Below are positions 21,230 to 33,030 of a stretch of 64,000 bases of DNA, piece by piece (the first letter of the stretch is position 1; every line of letters begins with the position of its first letter). A program made the translations under genes and the position numbers. The notes under the pieces are model-generated. The model searched no databases and was not told where the DNA came from. It saw only the letters and a list, made by a program, of their open reading frames with translations. Origin of the DNA: Ephemerocybe angulata (lineage: Eukaryota; Basidiomycota; Agaricomycetes; Agaricales; Psathyrellaceae); contig JAACJK010000008.1 of the NCBI GenBank assembly GCA_013368325.1, forward strand, positions 310,001-374,000, given 5' to 3'.

Positions 21230-22778
21230 GTATGGTGTCGCACTACTAGGAGTGGGAGATTGTGGTGGTGGTGAAAGCGTGGGTCTGTTTCCGCAGGCTT
21301 CTCGCCCCGGGAACGTTATATAGGCCGCACTCGGAATGGAACGAAACCATGCGGGCTATACGATCACGACAGATAGAAGTCGTCAAGCGTATGGACTCGG
21401 GGAGATGGTCTGTCAGCTGGTCGCAAGTCGTGAAGTGGCGCTAATAGTAATACTACATAGGTTCGAATGGCGTGGTGGCGATAAGATAAGATTCCAGATA
21501 ATTCTCATGCCGGTTGCCACTGGTCTATACAGCAAGCGCGTATCTACATGCACCGACGATCTTTCGTGCTGGGAGGCATTCCATGTAGGAATAGGCTTCG
21601 GTACAGTCGCGTTTCACAATTGTTTTGAACCTACGCTTACGGGGTACTACGGCAGGGGGAAAATCGAAAGAGAGGGTTCAAGTTGCGATGAGAGGAGCAG
21701 GTAGCAGAACTTTGACCTCTAGAATTATAAGACTGCACGCCAATCATGCGAGTCTATGATGGACAGCAGCACCTAATACCTGTAGTATGCCCTAGCCAAA
21801 AAATTCCAAGCCAACTCTACGTACATAATGCACCTCTCGAGTCTCAGACCAGGTTGAGGGAGCGAACAGTGCTTCCCTGGAGCCTTGCAAGCTGGACAAC
21901 ACGCTGTGATGATGGCGTAGCGGCTGCGCGCCGACACCATCTGATCCGCCCTCCATTCCTGACGGGACATCCATGTAGCGACCACCCGACATCGGACGAT
22001 GACCGGGCGGTCTCGTATGCATTCTGTAGTCAGCTAGCTACGATCTCGTATATAAGCCCGAGATCTACATACCTTTCGTTAGCTCGCTCTCCCCCGAGCT
22101 CACATCCTACCACCCGTCCCCAATCTATCATCTCCTTCTCTCCGTCCCGGGGATCGTTCCTACCCCCCTTCGAACCTCGCAGACCTTCTGCGAGTGCGTG
22201 TGCTTAGCATCGGTGCCCACACGTTCTTGTCTCGTCACAACGCCTCAAACGGGGTGCGGCAGATTCCGCAGCCCCTGACCTCGTAGCCGTCCTCTGATGA
22301 GTCTTTCCAGCGCTAGTACGCGCCGACGGCGCACCAGTTCTCGATCGTTAATTTCCCGTGCGAGTGAAGAAGTAGGGCAAGTCTGAAAGGTAGTAGCGGT
22401 GGTGGTTTGGAGTCAACTGCAGGCCCTGTAATTGGATCACCATCAGATCAAACCGACTGGGCTCCCACGACGCTGGCTCGTTACGGGCGCCTAATTCATA
22501 TCGCTCAGTTAGAACCAAAGCTGGTACGAATACCAACCTGCTATACGGACAAGAGCAGGCGGAGGGGAGGCCAGTGTGTTTACGAGAACATTCAGCGTCG
22601 GTCACCTGTTTTTCGGTGACAAGAGGGTGAGTCACTAGCCGTATATACGCCACAAGATCCAAAAGACCCAGGCAGAGGAAGAGCCGCCACTAGGAAGTAA
22701 AGTAGCCAAAGCTTGCAGGATGAAATTCGGAGGGAAAGCCGGAAGGTCATGTTACATTATTCACCCAATCACTTACAT
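21230..22778. other. Intergenic 1.5 kb, with an orphan promoter-like segment
   Basis: Open frames here (for example 21746-22207 on +) have no recognisable similarity. A promoter-like arrangement lies at 22046-22200: a TATATAAG box followed by a pyrimidine-rich leader (ctccttctctccgtccc), but no gene is recognisable downstream. Confidence 0.4.
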
Positions 22779-24086
22779 CTAGATACCGACACCGCCAGTG
22801 ACCTCAAGAGTGTGGCCAGTAACGTACGAAGCCAGTGGCGAGGCAAGGCTGTGAGTCAAAACAGTGAGTGAGGGGCACGCAGGAGATGGTACAGAAGCTA
22901 TACGCACAACAAGACAGAGGCGGCCGCATCCTCGACGGTTCCGCCGCGGCGGAGGGGAATTCCAGCATACGCCTTTTCATCAGGGACGTCCGGTCGCTGG
23001 GCGCCAGGAACACCCAAAGCAACCTTCTTCCCGTCAACCTCGATGGTAGCTCCAGACTCTTTGGACGCAGTCAAGCTAAGTACAAGCCTCGTTAGTTCGC
23101 AGGATTCGGTTTGGCATGGCATCCGCTATACTGACCGAGTGTGGATGAGGCCAAACGCAATGGTGTTAGCGCGTACGTTGAACTGGCCCCACTCTTTCGC
23201 GATGGTCTTGGTAAGACCCAGCACGGCGGACTTGGCGGCCGCGTAGTTGGCCTGGCCGACGTTTCCGTGCAGACCGGAGGTGGAGGAGACGTTGATGATG
23301 GAGCGGTTCTCGCGCGAGCCCTTGACGCGGAAGTATGGTGCTGCTTGACGGATGAGGCGGAAGGGGGCGCGGACGTGGATCTTCATGATAACGTCGAACG
23401 CGTCGTCGGGGGTGGTGTGCAGCATCTTGTCGTAGGTGAAGCCGGCTAGGGACAGTGTGAAGATCTAAAGTACTTCGGAGGGATTGGGGGTACGTACCAT
23501 TGTTTACGATGTGATGAATCTTTCCAAACTTACTGAAGAATGAGGCGAGTGAGTCCTTGCCCAAATATAAAGCGTCGTGGCATTTAATATGCCGCAACTC
23601 ACTCAACAGTAGCATCGACAATCTTCTTGGGGAATTCATCGGCGCCGACGTCTCCAGCGACCGAAAGGACCTCCCCTCCGATAGCTTTGATCTCGGCTTC
23701 GACACCCTCGAGGCGCTTAGCATCAATGCTAAAGAAAAAGAATGGTCCTTAGTGTTCCACTCAACGTACTCTACAAACTTGAGACTCACTCGGAGATGAC
23801 GACCTTGGCACCTTCCTTAGCGAAAAGGAGGGCAGTAGCCTTACCGATTCCCTGTACACAGTGCATCGTTCAGCACATATATGTGATCCACAAATGAAGG
23901 TCTGAGTGACTATATACTCACTTGACCAGCACCTGGTTCAGCAGAAACACAACGGAGGTTTAGCGCTTCTCAGTGGGATATACATCACAATGGCCTACCA
24001 GTAATGATAGCGACTTCGCCCGCTAGTAGGCCACGTCCGTACGTGTTGGAAAGGTGTCCGGAGACTTGAGAAAGTCGGTCAGCCAT
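22779..24086 (-). CDS. Short-chain dehydrogenase/reductase, FabG-like
   Basis: An NAD(P)-dependent classical SDR related to 3-oxoacyl-ACP reductase / hydroxyacyl-CoA dehydrogenase. Reading the minus strand through many small exons gives MADRLSQVSG, then VAIITG, GAGQ and GIGKATALLFAKEG, which form the TGxxxGIG nucleotide-binding loop. SDIDAKRLEGVE and the NN motif (FGKIHHIVNN) follow. The catalytic centre is the Ser in INVSSTSGLHG and the YAAAK motif in GQANYAAAKSAVLGLTK. The C-terminal exon ends SYVTGHTLEVTGGVGI. The physiological substrate cannot be told from the sequence. It shares a 643-bp divergent promoter region with the caleosin gene, another lipid-associated protein, so co-regulation is possible (inference). 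Confidence 0.88.
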
Positions 24087-24729
24087 GGCTCTTGTGGTGA
24101 ATGTAAGACGGAGGGTATGGTAGAAAGGGAACCTGAGTGTGCATCAGGCTTTTGGCAGGGCTTTTGTGGGGAAATTGGACGCCGACCGGTTCGGGATGCT
24201 TGTTGCCGGTGTTAGCATGATTGCCGCTCGTTCGAGGTTCACCGCTTACCACCGGCTTTCCAGCTATGGCCCACCAGGGCCCACCTGACCTGCCAGCGAA
24301 ATGGACATGACTGGACTTTGCCTTCGACCATGACTCTCGAAACTCGGACTACTGGAAATATGACTTAGGGGTGCTCTTCGTTCGACATACTCTAGAATGG
24401 GTCTTAAATAGCAGCATGGGCCTTCCCCGCCGACGTTCATGGCCTCTAACGGATCTTTTGCTTTCTGAGCGCAGCGCTGGCTTTCTGCAGAAGAACCCAC
24501 TTGGCTCATCTCCTCAGGCTGGTCAAATAATGATGGCTCTATTAGTTCTACCTCTCGTGCTATCATCTTCATCGTATGCTGTAGACGCCCTGGAGCTCTC
24601 CGAGAGCAATGATCGAACTTTTACTCGATCGTCTAGTCTCTTCCGTACCTTACATCATACACTTACAGCCCATATAAACCCCCAGCCTCGAAATCCCACA
24701 CTTAAGGCCCCGTCATCCTCCCAGCCACC
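24087..24729. promoter_or_regulatory. Divergent promoter region, SDR / caleosin
   Basis: A 643-bp spacer between two start codons on opposite strands. A TATAAA box at 24673-24678 lies about 52 bp before the caleosin ATG. No gene is seen inside. Confidence 0.55.
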
Positions 24730-25623
24730 ATGGTCGCACCGAAGGACGCCGTCGCTTCTGCCCCGGGGACTGGATTCGACCCCGAGCGCAAGAACACCCC
24801 CATGCAAGGCCATGTCGCTTACTTTGATAGAGACGGGGATGGAATAATCTGGCCTATCGACACGTATGTGGGCGTCAACATCGCCGAAAGACCTGCCACC
24901 CGCCTTTGCTCACTTCGCTGTTGTATGAATCAGGTACAGAGGCATGCGCGATATCAAATTCGGTATCGCTCTATCCCTCTTGGCGATGGTGTTAATTCAC
25001 GCCGGGCTGTCGTACGTTTAACCCCTTCGTCGGTCTATCCTGCCGCCTTTTCACACGTCGAATTGCCTTATAGATACATGACGATGGGGTCCTGGATTCC
25101 TGACCCTTTCTTCCGACTCAAGATCAAGGATATGCACAGGGCCAAGCATGGCTCGGACAGCGAGGCCTACACACAGATTGGCGAATTCGATGACGCCCGA
25201 TTCAACTACATGTTCAACATGTACACCAAGAAGCCTCATACTCATATGACGTTGAAGGAAATGGCGAGGATGATCCATGGTAACATGGACCCTTGGGACT
25301 TCGTTCGTCGCATCTTCTCCCTCGGTGTCGCGTTTCTGATTAACGTCGGGCCTGTAGTTTGGCTGGACAGCTGCATGCCTGGAGTGGCTGGCAACGTACA
25401 TCATGCTTTGGCCGGCTGATGGGAGGATGCCCAAGGAAGAATTGAAAGGCGTTTATAATGTGCGTCGCCGTACCTTGCTATCCCTATTTATCCCGCGCTG
25501 ACTTGGGACCATCTTCGAAGGGGTCTACCTTTTACATGTTGTCAGGACGCAAGCCTATGGGAAAGGTCTGAGACCATTGTGGCTTCGGAATGTCCTCGAG
25601 ATGGAATAAGTCAGAGGGTATGA
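24730..25623 (+). CDS. Caleosin / heme-dependent peroxygenase
   Basis: Caleosins are Ca2+-binding, heme-containing peroxygenases on lipid droplets or ER. The protein opens MVAPKDAVASAPGTG. The EF-hand loop is in GHVAYFDRDGDGIIWPIDTY. After an intron (about 24858-24932) comes RGMRDIKFGIALSLLAMVLI, a hydrophobic segment followed by His (the first conserved heme-ligand region). After another intron comes MTMGSWIPDPFFRLKIKDMH. FDDARFNYMFNMY, MTLKEMARMIHGNMDPWDF and EWLATYIMLWPADGRMPKEE are also family signatures. A last exon gives DASLWERSETIVAS. The intron near 25320-25360 is short and its exact donor is uncertain. A proximal TATA box supports the chosen start. Confidence 0.88.
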
Positions 25624-28600
25624 TGATGAGAGCCGCGACGGTGACCGGAAACACCTTTCTTCACGTTAGATGCATGAACTGTTCGTTCCCCTATTCCTTG
25701 TGATATACCCTGGTGAATGACCTTTTTAGAATAGAGTGTACTTTGAGCGTAATTATACCTTGCTATCAGAGGGTGCTACAGTCAATTTCTCATGCATCCC
25801 ATGTATGGTGCGAGTCGCGATGAAGGTTGAAGAGGACGTCCGACGCGACAGCGCGATTCCCGTGGTGTCCCACGTGATGAGAACAAATTCCTCAATCGGG
25901 TAACATCAAGCAGAACGGCAGAGCAAACGCAGAAAAAGCAGCGCAAAGCGTACACATGTCCAAGAGTCGGGCAAAGGGTTTCTCAGAATGCTTCATCCAG
26001 CTATAAGGCACGCGGGGTTGCGAAAAAATCTTTCTTTCGTTCCCCCAACTCGACCTCTTCTTGGCCCTTTCGGATTTTCTTCCTCCCTGCTACCTTGCCT
26101 CTCAAGTTCCGCCCTGCTGGCTGCAAACTTACTTCGGTACCTTCAAGTTGACAGGATTGCAGGATTTGCTCCTTAAAGCTTTCTTGGAACAGATAAGTGG
26201 CTCTATGTCTGTGTGCTCTCCTGGTCTGCGAGGCGATTTTGCAAGAGGCCGCTCAACCGTGGAACTTGAACCTCGAGTCGTCCTTCGCAATACTTCTGAA
26301 GATGCACCAACGGATGGCGAAACACCTCACCGCAGTCCCAGTGTCCTTCCAATCCTAGTCTTTTTCCTGGCAGCGCTGGAGAGAGATCTAAACTTCGTTC
26401 GTGTCTCCGAGTCTGCGTCACCGCAATGCTGGAGTATCACTCATCGGAAACCGGATGGATCTCGCTCACTGTGCTATTGTCGTACTGAATTGCAGGCTGT
26501 ATCTGCTAGGATAGGGTCTTTCCTTCTGCGACTTGGTCTCAGGTCTCTCGTCGACGAGGGACGCCGCTGCGCCTCTCCATTCTGCGGGAAGGAACTCAGG
26601 GCAACCTCCTGCATGCCTGCATGCTCCAAGTTGATTATCGTACCTACGTAATGCATGAATGCAAAGGTGCGTCGATGCGCGAATTCTTATTCTGCTGATC
26701 AAATCCGGGTGGCCATGGGATGGGTCGCATGACTGGAATGTTCTGAGAGAACATCATTCAGGAATCAGGACGGGCGATAGGGAACGAAAGGATGGCTCGG
26801 GGCGTTCGCCCGTCCGACCACGCTCTTCGCCCACTCGCTTACTGCAGTGCATGCCTGCCCGCACGATGCACATTGCACTTGCAGCGTGTTTTCGCTGTTG
26901 CATTTCTATTTCTGCAGGTTGTACCCTCAAATCAGAGCGCGTGTTCGGTAATGCTAACCATAATTGTAGCCGGCGCACCGACTTAGACAGAATATGGTAT
27001 AGAGCACACCCCCACGTTCGATCCCGGGCCCGCTTGTGTTTTCCGGGTGAGTCCTTTCTGTATTGGAAAATACGCTGTATGATGGACCGACGATGCGCCA
27101 CACCCTAGGTTACACATCGAAATTCCGAGTCGCCTCGTCCTGAGCTATGTTATGACCGACTGGTGGCATCTGATGCTCAGCAAGGCCTGCGCTTAACAAA
27201 CATTACCGCGAAAACAACGTTTGCATTCACACCCTATTCGTGGCGTCTGACCGGATGTCCTCAACTCTATGGAACCACAGCAGCAACGTCATCCTCGCCA
27301 TATCTAATCAACTTCTGTGACACTCCTATTCACAGTGCGTCTTTTCACTTTCTGATTGAATTGGTTTACCTGCGCTTTTGGAATGCGACAACTATTGACC
27401 CGGGTACACGATATGATGTTCTCAGGGACTCTGCTTGGTCTCCTCGATGTACTTGCGCTGCAGTGAACATGTCTGATCAGTTCTCCTTGCGACTTCAGCA
27501 TGTTCGATTCAGACGGCTCGAGCTGACCCCACCCGGTTTCATGTGACCGACTTGTCCACCTACAATTGCCTCGTGGGTTGGTTGTGCATATGATGGTAGG
27601 AAATCACCAATATCCTGAATTATTCCGTCGCTTATCTTTCCTTTTAGCCTCTTTTGTCGCAAATGAGGCTTCTCAGTTAGGAAGTGCTTCTTGCTTCTCC
27701 TACCCCATGATGGTAAATGTCGACTCGGCTCTACTTTCGCCAATTTCAAGTCAGCGATGTCGCACTCAAGTTGGAACCTCGGGTAAGGGTTTCGTCACTG
27801 CCGTTCGCATCGAGGCCGTCCGAATCTCTGGCTGGTATATGTCTGCGACGCATGTTCGAGGTTTAGGGTCCTCGAAAGAAGAGCGCGCGAGTGCTTTCAG
27901 ACGCGTTTTGTGACTCTCCCGAAATCACAGCACGGAACGAAACACTCCAATCAAAAGGACCGAAGTCAACAGACGACCTGACCTGCCTCGCGCTTGCATC
28001 ATTCCTTCTTGTGAATCGCACAGATCTTCTTTCGACATCCAAGAGCACAAGGCAGCGGGGAATTTTACAATTTAACCTCTGAATCGTCTCTCCTGAGACA
28101 TACCCGCCAACTTGCTGTTCAGCCAACTGCATTCGACTGGGTGCCAGGTACCGCGCCAATTACTTCCTGCCTCTTGTGGCCCCTAACTCGACGCCATCTT
28201 CGAGGATCCTCTGTGACGAGTTGGCGAGCTCAAGGTGATCATCTCGCATCCGGGCTCTATATTTCGGTGCTGCTTATACGGGCAGGAAGGTTACCGATTT
28301 TAGGCTTCATAAAACGTATACACACTCGATACCAAACGGCTATCCATCGATCAACATGGGTGGGACTGGGACAGGTACTCCGTTATGACTTTGGTATGGT
28401 TTCTCGAGACCCCCGGTGATTTGCAGGCGAATCTGAGGTGATGCACGAGTTGGGAATAGAGAGACCGTGGAAGTGGGACTTGCGTAAGGGCAGCCATCGA
28501 TATCGATAATGCGGGGCATGAGACTGCGTCCCTTGGACAACCCGCAAGCGGGGGTGGCCAGATCCATCGGATCAAGATCCGCACTCCGCCTGGCCCGCGC

Positions 28601-28674
28601 CTATAAGTGTCCGCTTATTGCGATCGAATACCAACAAGCCACTCCCCTCCACTCCTTGCTTTGTTGCGATGATT
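25624..28674. other. 3-kb stretch without a supportable gene
   Basis: Many short open frames occur on both strands (longest about 196 codons at 26061-26651), but none shows a family motif or a consistent exon chain, and the amino-acid compositions look like chance translations. No terminal repeats or tRNA were seen. It ends with the promoter of the first FKBP gene, including TATAAG at 28602-28607. It could contain a non-coding RNA or a heavily decayed gene. Confidence 0.4.
28602..28607 (+). promoter_or_regulatory. TATA-like box of FKBP gene A
   Basis: TATAAG lies 73 bp upstream of the FKBP start codon at 28675, in a GC-rich context. Confidence 0.5.
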
Positions 28675-29279
28675 ATGGTTCGTCTTTCGCACTGCATTCG
28701 ACGATGGCCAAAGCTAATTCAAGTTCTCCAGGGTGTTACTGTTGAACGCATTAGTCCCGGCGACGGCGTGACCTTCCCCCAGAAGGGTGGTGAGTAGCCA
28801 TCTTGAATGACACGGCTCTCAGACGCCAATCTGGCTCTACAGATACCGTTACCATCCACTACGTCGGCACTCTCGTCGATGGCGGAAAGAAGTTTGACTC
28901 GAGTAGGGATCGGTGAGTGGCGCTCAACACCATCGCAGCAGATCAGATGCAGTCACTGACATACGTCCAGAGGCGTACCATTTCAGACTGAAATTGGCAC
29001 CGGGAAGGTGATCAGAGGGTGGGACGAAGGTACGTGTGATGCATCCTCTCCATCTCCTCGATGTCCTATTGCTGATAATTTATGGGGTTAGGGGTACCCA
29101 AACTATCGTTGGGCGAGAAGGCAAAGCTCATCACGACGCCTGAATTTGCATATGGCACTCGGGGGTTCCCTCCAGTCATCCCACCAAACGCGGCACTCCT
29201 GTTCGAGGTTGAACTCTTGGCCATCAACGGCCCTCCAATTCCCCGGGGTGCTGTCAAGGGCCCGAAAGATCCCCAGTGA
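28675..29279 (+). CDS. FKBP-type peptidyl-prolyl isomerase A (FKBP12-like)
   Basis: A cis-trans prolyl isomerase of the FKBP12 class, the FK506/rapamycin-binding family. Exon 1 holds only the ATG. Further exons give [61 protein letters not shown] and [20 protein letters not shown], then FEVELLAI. Pocket residues by FKBP12 numbering: Y26, F36, D37, R42, F46, W59, Y82 and F99 are present, while F48, E54 and H87 are replaced by T, K and F. A C-terminal extension ([16 protein letters not shown]) makes it about 16 residues longer than the usual 108. It heads a tandem array of five related genes on the same strand. Confidence 0.92.
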
Positions 29280-31397
29280 TCTTCTTCGTCGCTCGCCTCT
29301 ACGCGCCATTGCCATCTGTCACCTCCTGCCTCCGTCCAGGTGCATCCTCAGCATCACCACCACACACACACACACACGCGTCGTCTTGTTTCCCTCCTAT
29401 CTTGGGCTCTCTGTGTCTTCACGCTTTCATATGCATTCTTGTACCACTAGCATTCTTTTCACAATTGGCATATCTCCGAACCTGTCGTTTCCTGCACTTA
29501 GACGCGACGATTGAGAGAACGCGTCGATTGATGCGATATTATGAGGATAGCCGAACATCAGATTAGATTGCACGCGTCGGCAGCGCGTATATCACGCTGA
29601 TGGGCCTGCGTCTCTTCCTCGGAGAAGCAATGCGTAAGAATGGATATATTGAAACGCACTTCTACGTAGAAGGCGGCCCTGCGCGCTTTATCAAGTGACG
29701 TGGGTCGAGGAGAATGCCTGGCAATCGCTCCAGCGCCTCGTGCAGGGCAGGCGCAGCGACCTCACCGGTCACAGATAGGCAGGAGGGAGCCTCAATAGGT
29801 ACCACTGCAGTGAACCTTTAGACGCCGATCCCGGCTGTCCGCGTTCGGCATTGAGAATCACTTATGTCTGGAAGGAACGACCGGCCTTTGGATTTTAAGC
29901 TTTTTGCTTTATTGAAATCGCCTTAGAAGACTTGAAGCAGTGGATATGATAGCATTGATCGTCATCGGGAAGGCGAAGTCTCCTCGTCATCCTTGTGATA
30001 AGTTATCTGACATATTCTGCATACGGTAACCCGGCGGAATGTGGCGCAAAGCGTATGTCGTCGAGGTTCATTCCCCCTGAGAGCGCTTAGAAGCTGCGTG
30101 AATTGGGTAGGTGTTGTGGCCTTCGTTTCCCGATCAAGGGGGGCATCAAAATACCATATTCAGACAGAGATCGGGCGTACAATGCCTTGGGAGCGATTGC
30201 GATTTGGGGTGGGAAGAGGAAGTTGGGACGATAAAGGAAAGGCAGCTCCGGCGAGCTATATGATTCTGGGGTAAGAAGGCGACATGTGTCGGGTGCAGTG
30301 CCAGTGTGAAGGGAGAGTCTAGCATCGTGCTCGAGGAATTGTTTGATCTAGCCTGGTGTTTGCGGGTCTTCGTTCATGAGTTTGATCTCAAGCACAGTGC
30401 AGTGTGCTAAGCTAGGGAATGAATTAGGGTCGCACTTGTGAATGAGGCCTGAGGATCGTCTCATATTTGCTGCCTGCAGACGGATGCAATTATCGGACGT
30501 TCGTAAAAGGGATAGAGATCAGATATGGTAAGAATGTGGGTCACCGGGTAACGAAGCACGCATCCTCTAAATTGGTGGTGGATTAAAAAGGCTGGGAAAG
30601 GATAGCTTCATAGCCCCATAAATAATGCAAGAAAGCAACACGCAGGAGACAGCGAAAAACATACCGAGTAGTCGGTGAAGGGATACGCTGCAATTGAAGG
30701 TAAATTCGCCCAAGCTCGATGCGCGGTCGATATTTCGGTCAGTTAAGATCGGTGATGGATGCTGGTGATTTGTTAAAGTATCTGTAAGCTCGTGTCAGAG
30801 CATCAAGTACCTCGTGTACCACCACCGAGGGTGGCGGGGAAGAGATGCCTACTGAGATTGATGATGAGTCTGGAGCTACCTGCGAGCAATGACGAGGTGT
30901 TTGTCCCAGCCTTCGAGATCGAGAATAGCAGCTCAAAATAGCAGTATTGTATACCTAAGGGAAGCGTGTTAGAGAGTGGATGATCTATACCGGGACTGGT
31001 CTGCGATGGCCCATTGCGGTGCCCACCTCCCTAATCAAACGAGTGTCGTGCTGCGATAAGTATTCTCGCAGGTATTCCCTCTCCGTGCTCGTAATAAGCT
31101 AATGATAAGGAAAACGTGGTGCACACTGCAGATTGGCTGGGAGGACTTTTCTTCTTGAGGAATCGGCTCGGAGGCAGCGCGTTCCCGTTAGTGTGAGGTC
31201 ACAGCTAATTAAGCGCCCAAACCAAAGCCATATGGGCCCAACTGCGAGACACAAACAAGCGACAAACGCTATATTTAATAGTACACTGCTTTGAGAAGGA
31301 TAGTTGTGATAGGGCTGAGTCAACTATTAGCGGGATAGTGACAGGTATATAAAGGTATGTGACAATCAACATCCCATCAACAGAATTTTTAGCAAGC
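29280..31397. other. 2.1-kb spacer in the FKBP array, no gene supported
   Basis: A CA microsatellite (about 29361-29378) follows FKBP A. The rest has no recognisable protein, RNA or repeat. TTAAGCGCCC is at 31209-31218 and a TATATAAAG box at 31346-31354, about 44 bp before the ATG of the FKBP pseudogene. Confidence 0.4.
31346..31354 (+). promoter_or_regulatory. TATA box upstream of FKBP pseudogene
   Basis: TATATAAAG lies about 44 bp upstream of the original start codon at 31398, so the broken copy still carries a promoter-like element. Confidence 0.5.
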
Positions 31398-32087
31398 ATG
31401 GTATGTGACTGTCAGGGTTATAAGCGCCCGACTCATATCAACGCGTCTTCAAGGGGAATACTGTTTAAAGCACCAAGAAGGGGAACGGTAAAACGTTCCT
31501 CCAGACAGGCGGTCAGTTTCCCTATCTCCGAGTCTGAAGGAATAGGGTCTTTATATGTCAGGACCAAATCCATGGACAGTGTTACTATCCACTACGTTGC
31601 CAGCTTGCCTAAGGAAGGAAAGCCGCGCACTTTCGACTCCAGCAGGGAGCGGTATGTTTTTGGTTACGATATGCATATCCAATCACATTGCTAACAGCCA
31701 GTGGATCTCCCCCGACCATACCGCCCTCTCCAGAAACGAGCCATTTGTCACGGAGATTGGAACTGCAAAGGTTGTGAAAGGCTTAGATCAGGGTACGTAC
31801 TGCATTAAGTATTCCCTTTCTCGCCATACGTAGATCTCTGTCTGCATATTGCTCTGCTAATTCACTGACATGATAATTTCATAGGCATTCAGCAACTTTC
31901 ATTGGGAGAAAAAGCAATCATTACTATAGAGCCAGACTTCGCATATGGTGAACGTGGCGTTCCTGGTATTATTCCCCCAAACTCAACTTTGACGTATGAA
32001 GTTGAGCTGGGCTCATGCAAAGTTCCAAAGAGCGCGAATATCAATTGGATTATGCTTGATTCTACTAGTCGTAAAAAGGACGCGTGA
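31398..32087 (+). pseudogene. FKBP-type isomerase B, inactivated copy
   Basis: This copy keeps the five-exon plan of its neighbours: ATG alone in exon 1, then an intron to about 31453. Exon 2 aligns with the paralogues (KGNGKTFLQTGG matches [11 protein letters not shown]) but has TAA at codon 5 (31466-31468) where paralogues have a Glu codon. The acceptor before exon 3 reads GG instead of AG (near 31571, just before ACAGTGTTAC). The later exons are still FKBP-like: DSVTIHYVASL, FDSSRER, NEPFVTEIGTAKVVKGLDQG and [20 protein letters not shown]. Retention of these blocks suggests recent inactivation. An alternative N-terminus reading through the intron exists but lacks the conserved first strand. 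The C-terminus is also altered ([10 protein letters not shown]). Confidence 0.8.
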
Positions 32088-32288
32088 ATTTGGATGCTCG
32101 GACTCGGATATGAATGATCCGGGGAACGTCAGGACTCAGAACTCAGCAGGGTCTCGACACGTCAGTAAACGCATCTATGTCAGCATATATAGCTGCATCC
32201 CTCGTACAAGGTACTCGGTAGGAAACATATTCAAAGCCTGTAAAGGTACCTAATCTGGCTGTATTGGGCGGCATTTGGCTTATCGCTG

Positions 32289-32299
32289 TTAAGCGCCCG
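32289..32299. promoter_or_regulatory. TTAAGCGCCCG motif upstream of FKBP C
   Basis: A copy of the recurrent motif lies about 116-126 bp upstream of the FKBP C start codon. Its function is unknown. Confidence 0.4.
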
Positions 32300-32414
32300 A
32301 AGTATTGTGACGTCATTGACGCCTTGATCTTATCTTGCTTACGTGAGCAGGGTGGACCGATATAGGTTTAGGAGGCTCCTTTCCGCCTTGTCGTCACTTC
32401 TTCTCTACAATATC

Positions 32415-33030
32415 ATGGTATGCAACAGGCACTGGCTTTTCTCCCCTTTGTACTGACCTTGATTGCATTTCAGGGCGTCAAGGTTGAACATATCAGCGGA
32501 GGTGACGGAAAGACCTTCCCCAAGCCGGGGGGTGAGTCTGAAAACGGATGGGCGCAATGCCGCTCTGCGACGACCGCTTACAGATGTTGTTCGTAGATAA
32601 AGTCACCGTTCACTACGTCGGAACACTCACCAACGGGGGGAATAAGTTTGACTCCAGCAGAGATCGGTGAGTAGCATTCAACTTTCCAAGGCCGACTTCA
32701 ATCGAGTCGCCTACGGCGCTATTAATCTGTTGCTAACGCCATGATCCTTACGATCTCCTTTAGAAACGAACCTCTGACGACCGAGATTGGAAGAGGTAAA
32801 GTGATTAGGGGCTGGGATGAAGGTACGTCGCGTTCGAAGGAACCTCCAGCACCTATAATCACAGTTTACTGATTATCGCGATGTGATCAGGTATCCCTCA
32901 GCTGTCGCTTGGCGAGAAAGCTCGACTAGTTGTTGACTCCAACTGGGCCTATGGGGAGCGCGGATACCCCCCAATCATCCCCGGAAACGCTGGACTCACC
33001 TTCGAAGTCGAACTTTTGGAGATCAATTAA
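32415..33030 (+). CDS. FKBP-type peptidyl-prolyl isomerase C
   Basis: Exon 1 is the ATG only (ATG|gtatgc), with the next exon starting [19 protein letters not shown]. Remaining exons give [40 protein letters not shown] and [20 protein letters not shown], then FEVELLEIN and a stop. Total length is about 109 residues, the canonical FKBP12 size. Using FKBP12 numbering, Y26, F36, D37, W59, Y82 and F99 are conserved, but F46 is Leu, F48 is Thr and H87 is Tyr, so the ligand pocket differs from copies A, D and E. It sits between the inactivated copy and an F-box gene on the opposite strand. Confidence 0.92.

Noticed and set aside
21746..22207. 153-codon plus-strand frame
   Set aside because: No similarity; it overlaps a promoter-like pyrimidine-rich region.
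23166..23789. 207-codon minus-strand frame within the dehydrogenase
   Set aside because: It reads through introns and in the wrong frame for the conserved exons.
26061..26651. 196-codon plus-strand frame in the gene-poor gap
   Set aside because: No domain, no splice continuation and no paralogue; overlapping frames on the other strand are equally good.
29361..29378. CA repeat considered as a regulatory element
   Set aside because: A short simple repeat in a probable 3' UTR with nothing tying it to function.
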